The position numbers and the translations under genes were made by a program. Positions 22,823 to 23,604 of a stretch of DNA of 23,604 bases are shown one piece after another. Within the stretch, counting starts at the first letter, position 1, and each line of letters starts with the position of its first letter. Source of the stretch: DASQVO01 sp035640715 (GTDB lineage: Bacteria; Actinomycetota; Actinomycetes; Streptosporangiales; Streptosporangiaceae); contig DASQVO010000071.1 of NCBI GenBank assembly GCA_035640715.1, forward strand, positions 1-23,604, given 5' to 3'. Below the pieces are notes generated by a model that ran no database searches, was not told where the DNA came from, and saw only the letters and a list, made by a program, of their open reading frames with translations.

Positions 22823-23604
22823 TCAGTCCGGTTCCGGCGCTGGCGTGGTGGCGGTGAAGCGATCGGGCCGGTAAGGCGCGAGTTCAGTCGGCGCCGTGCC
22901 GGTGACGAGCTCGCTGGTTATGAGTTGCGCCAGGTGCGCGCCGAGGGTCACGCCGCTGTGCGTCACCGCCACGTACAGCCCGTCGGCGTCGGGAAGCCAT
23001 CCCACGATGGACTGGCTGTCCGCCGGCATCGGGCGCACGCAGACCCGGTAACCGGTGACATTGGCGCTCTCCAGCCCGCGGACCACCAGGCGCGCCCGCC
23101 ACAGCAGTTCTTCCGCCCAGCCCCGCACATCCGCCTCGGGAGTATGCAGGTCCACCGCTGCGTCGGGTGCTTCCAGATGCACCAGCCCCCCTGAGTGGGG
23201 CCGCAGGTACACCTCTGGCGCATGTACCACCCGCGCCAGGCCCGGTGGCGACACTGGCCCGGCCCGCACCACCAGCCCCGGCGCTGTCGCACCCGGCTCC
23301 GCCCACGGGACAAGCGGTACCGGGCACGCCGCGCCGGCCAGCGCGGCGAGCTCGGGAACCCAGCGTCCCGCGCAGCACACCACCGCATCCGCCGGTATCA
23401 GCTGGCCTGTCGCGGTCCGCACCGCCTGCACCGCACCGCCGGCAGCGTCCAGGCCGACCACGCGTCCCGCCTCACCGGTCAGCAGCGTGGCCCCATGCCG
23501 GACCGCCAGTCCCACCAATTGGCTGACCAGACGTTCGGTGAGCAGGTAGCCCTCGTCGGGAAACCATGCGACATCGGTCACCGAACGCGGCAGCCGCAGC
23601 GACG
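22823..23604 (-). CDS. DAO-family FAD-dependent oxidoreductase (5' end off window)
   Basis: About 260 C-terminal residues of a glycine/D-amino-acid-oxidase-type flavoprotein, usually about 370 aa. The frame is open to the right edge (SLRLPRSVTDVAWFPDEGYL...), so GTG 23581 is internal and the Rossmann dinucleotide motif lies outside. Visible family features are the substrate-domain entry WFPDEGYLLTERLVSQLVG, the ADAVVCCAGRWVPELAAL strand-turn that closes the FAD site, RVCVRPMPADSQSIVGWLPD, and the C-terminal GLYVAVTHSGVTLGAHLAQL, which holds the isoalloxazine. It probably oxidises an amino acid or N-methylated amine, giving H2O2. The substrate is unknown. The MmcQ/YjbR gene follows after 20 bp. 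Confidence 0.92.
   Translation of the reverse strand, partial: SLRLPRSVTDVAWFPDEGYLLTERLVSQLVGLAVRHGATLLTGEAGRVVGLDAAGGAVQAVRTATGQLIPADAVVCCAGRWVPELAALAGAACPVPLVPWAEPGATAPGLVVRAGPVSPPGLARVVHAPEVYLRPHSGGLVHLEAPDAAVDLHTPEADVRGWAEELLWRARLVVRGLESANVTGYRVCVRPMPADSQSIVGWLPDADGLYVAVTHSGVTLGAHLAQLITSELVTGTAPTELAPYRPDRFTATTPAPEPD

Overview
The window is high-GC DNA with GC-rich third codon positions, frequent GTG/TTG starts and families typical of Actinomycetota: an ECF sigma factor with a long extracytoplasmic tail, a CGNR-type zinc-finger regulator, a short UvrA paralogue and a LOG-family nucleosidase. It is most likely a soil actinomycete of the Streptomyces/Streptosporangiales type. The genus cannot be fixed from the sequence. 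No rRNA, tRNA, CRISPR array, transposase or phage gene was seen.

Left part (1-8232) holds mostly single housekeeping or accessory genes. It has a UvrA-like ABC ATPase (cut by the window edge) preceded by stubs of two decayed genes, then a LOG-family protein, a short-chain dehydrogenase, a DUF2461 protein, a small ABM-fold monooxygenase and a SpoU/TrmH-type RNA methyltransferase. A short ArsR-type regulator follows, translationally coupled to an MFS exporter and preceded by a cluster of dyad operators.

Middle part (8262-12643) centres on a membrane-tethered sigma factor. One polypeptide carries sigma-2, sigma-4, an anti-sigma-like zinc motif, one membrane helix, a Pro/Thr/Ser-rich stalk and an outer beta-domain. 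Upstream is a repeat-rich, gene-free stretch with a degenerate 21-25 bp tandem array, a 14-bp-stem hairpin and a 19-bp tandem repeat. A SnoaL/NTF2-fold protein, a patch of broken genes, a CGNR-like regulator with a duplicated ribosome-binding/start module, and an OsmC-family protein follow.

Right part (12708-22189) is a carbohydrate-use locus. One minus-strand operon encodes a mandelate-racemase-subgroup enolase-superfamily enzyme, a sugar-binding lipoprotein, two different ribose-type permeases and a double-NBD ATPase. On the plus strand lie a GntR regulator cut down to its HTH and a large secreted parallel beta-helix protein with IPT/TIG and C-terminal beta-domains. Both transcription units carry TTGACG and TATATGATC upstream, and at the second the motif sits inside a long perfect inverted repeat. 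The natural reading is that the secreted protein trims a polysaccharide outside, the two-permease CUT2-type importer takes up the product, and the enolase-superfamily enzyme dehydrates or epimerises an acid sugar, all under one GntR-like regulator whose local copy is now truncated.

Right end (22245-23604) has an alpha/beta-hydrolase tail fragment, an MmcQ/YjbR-family protein and the C-terminal two thirds of a DAO-type FAD oxidoreductase that runs off the window.
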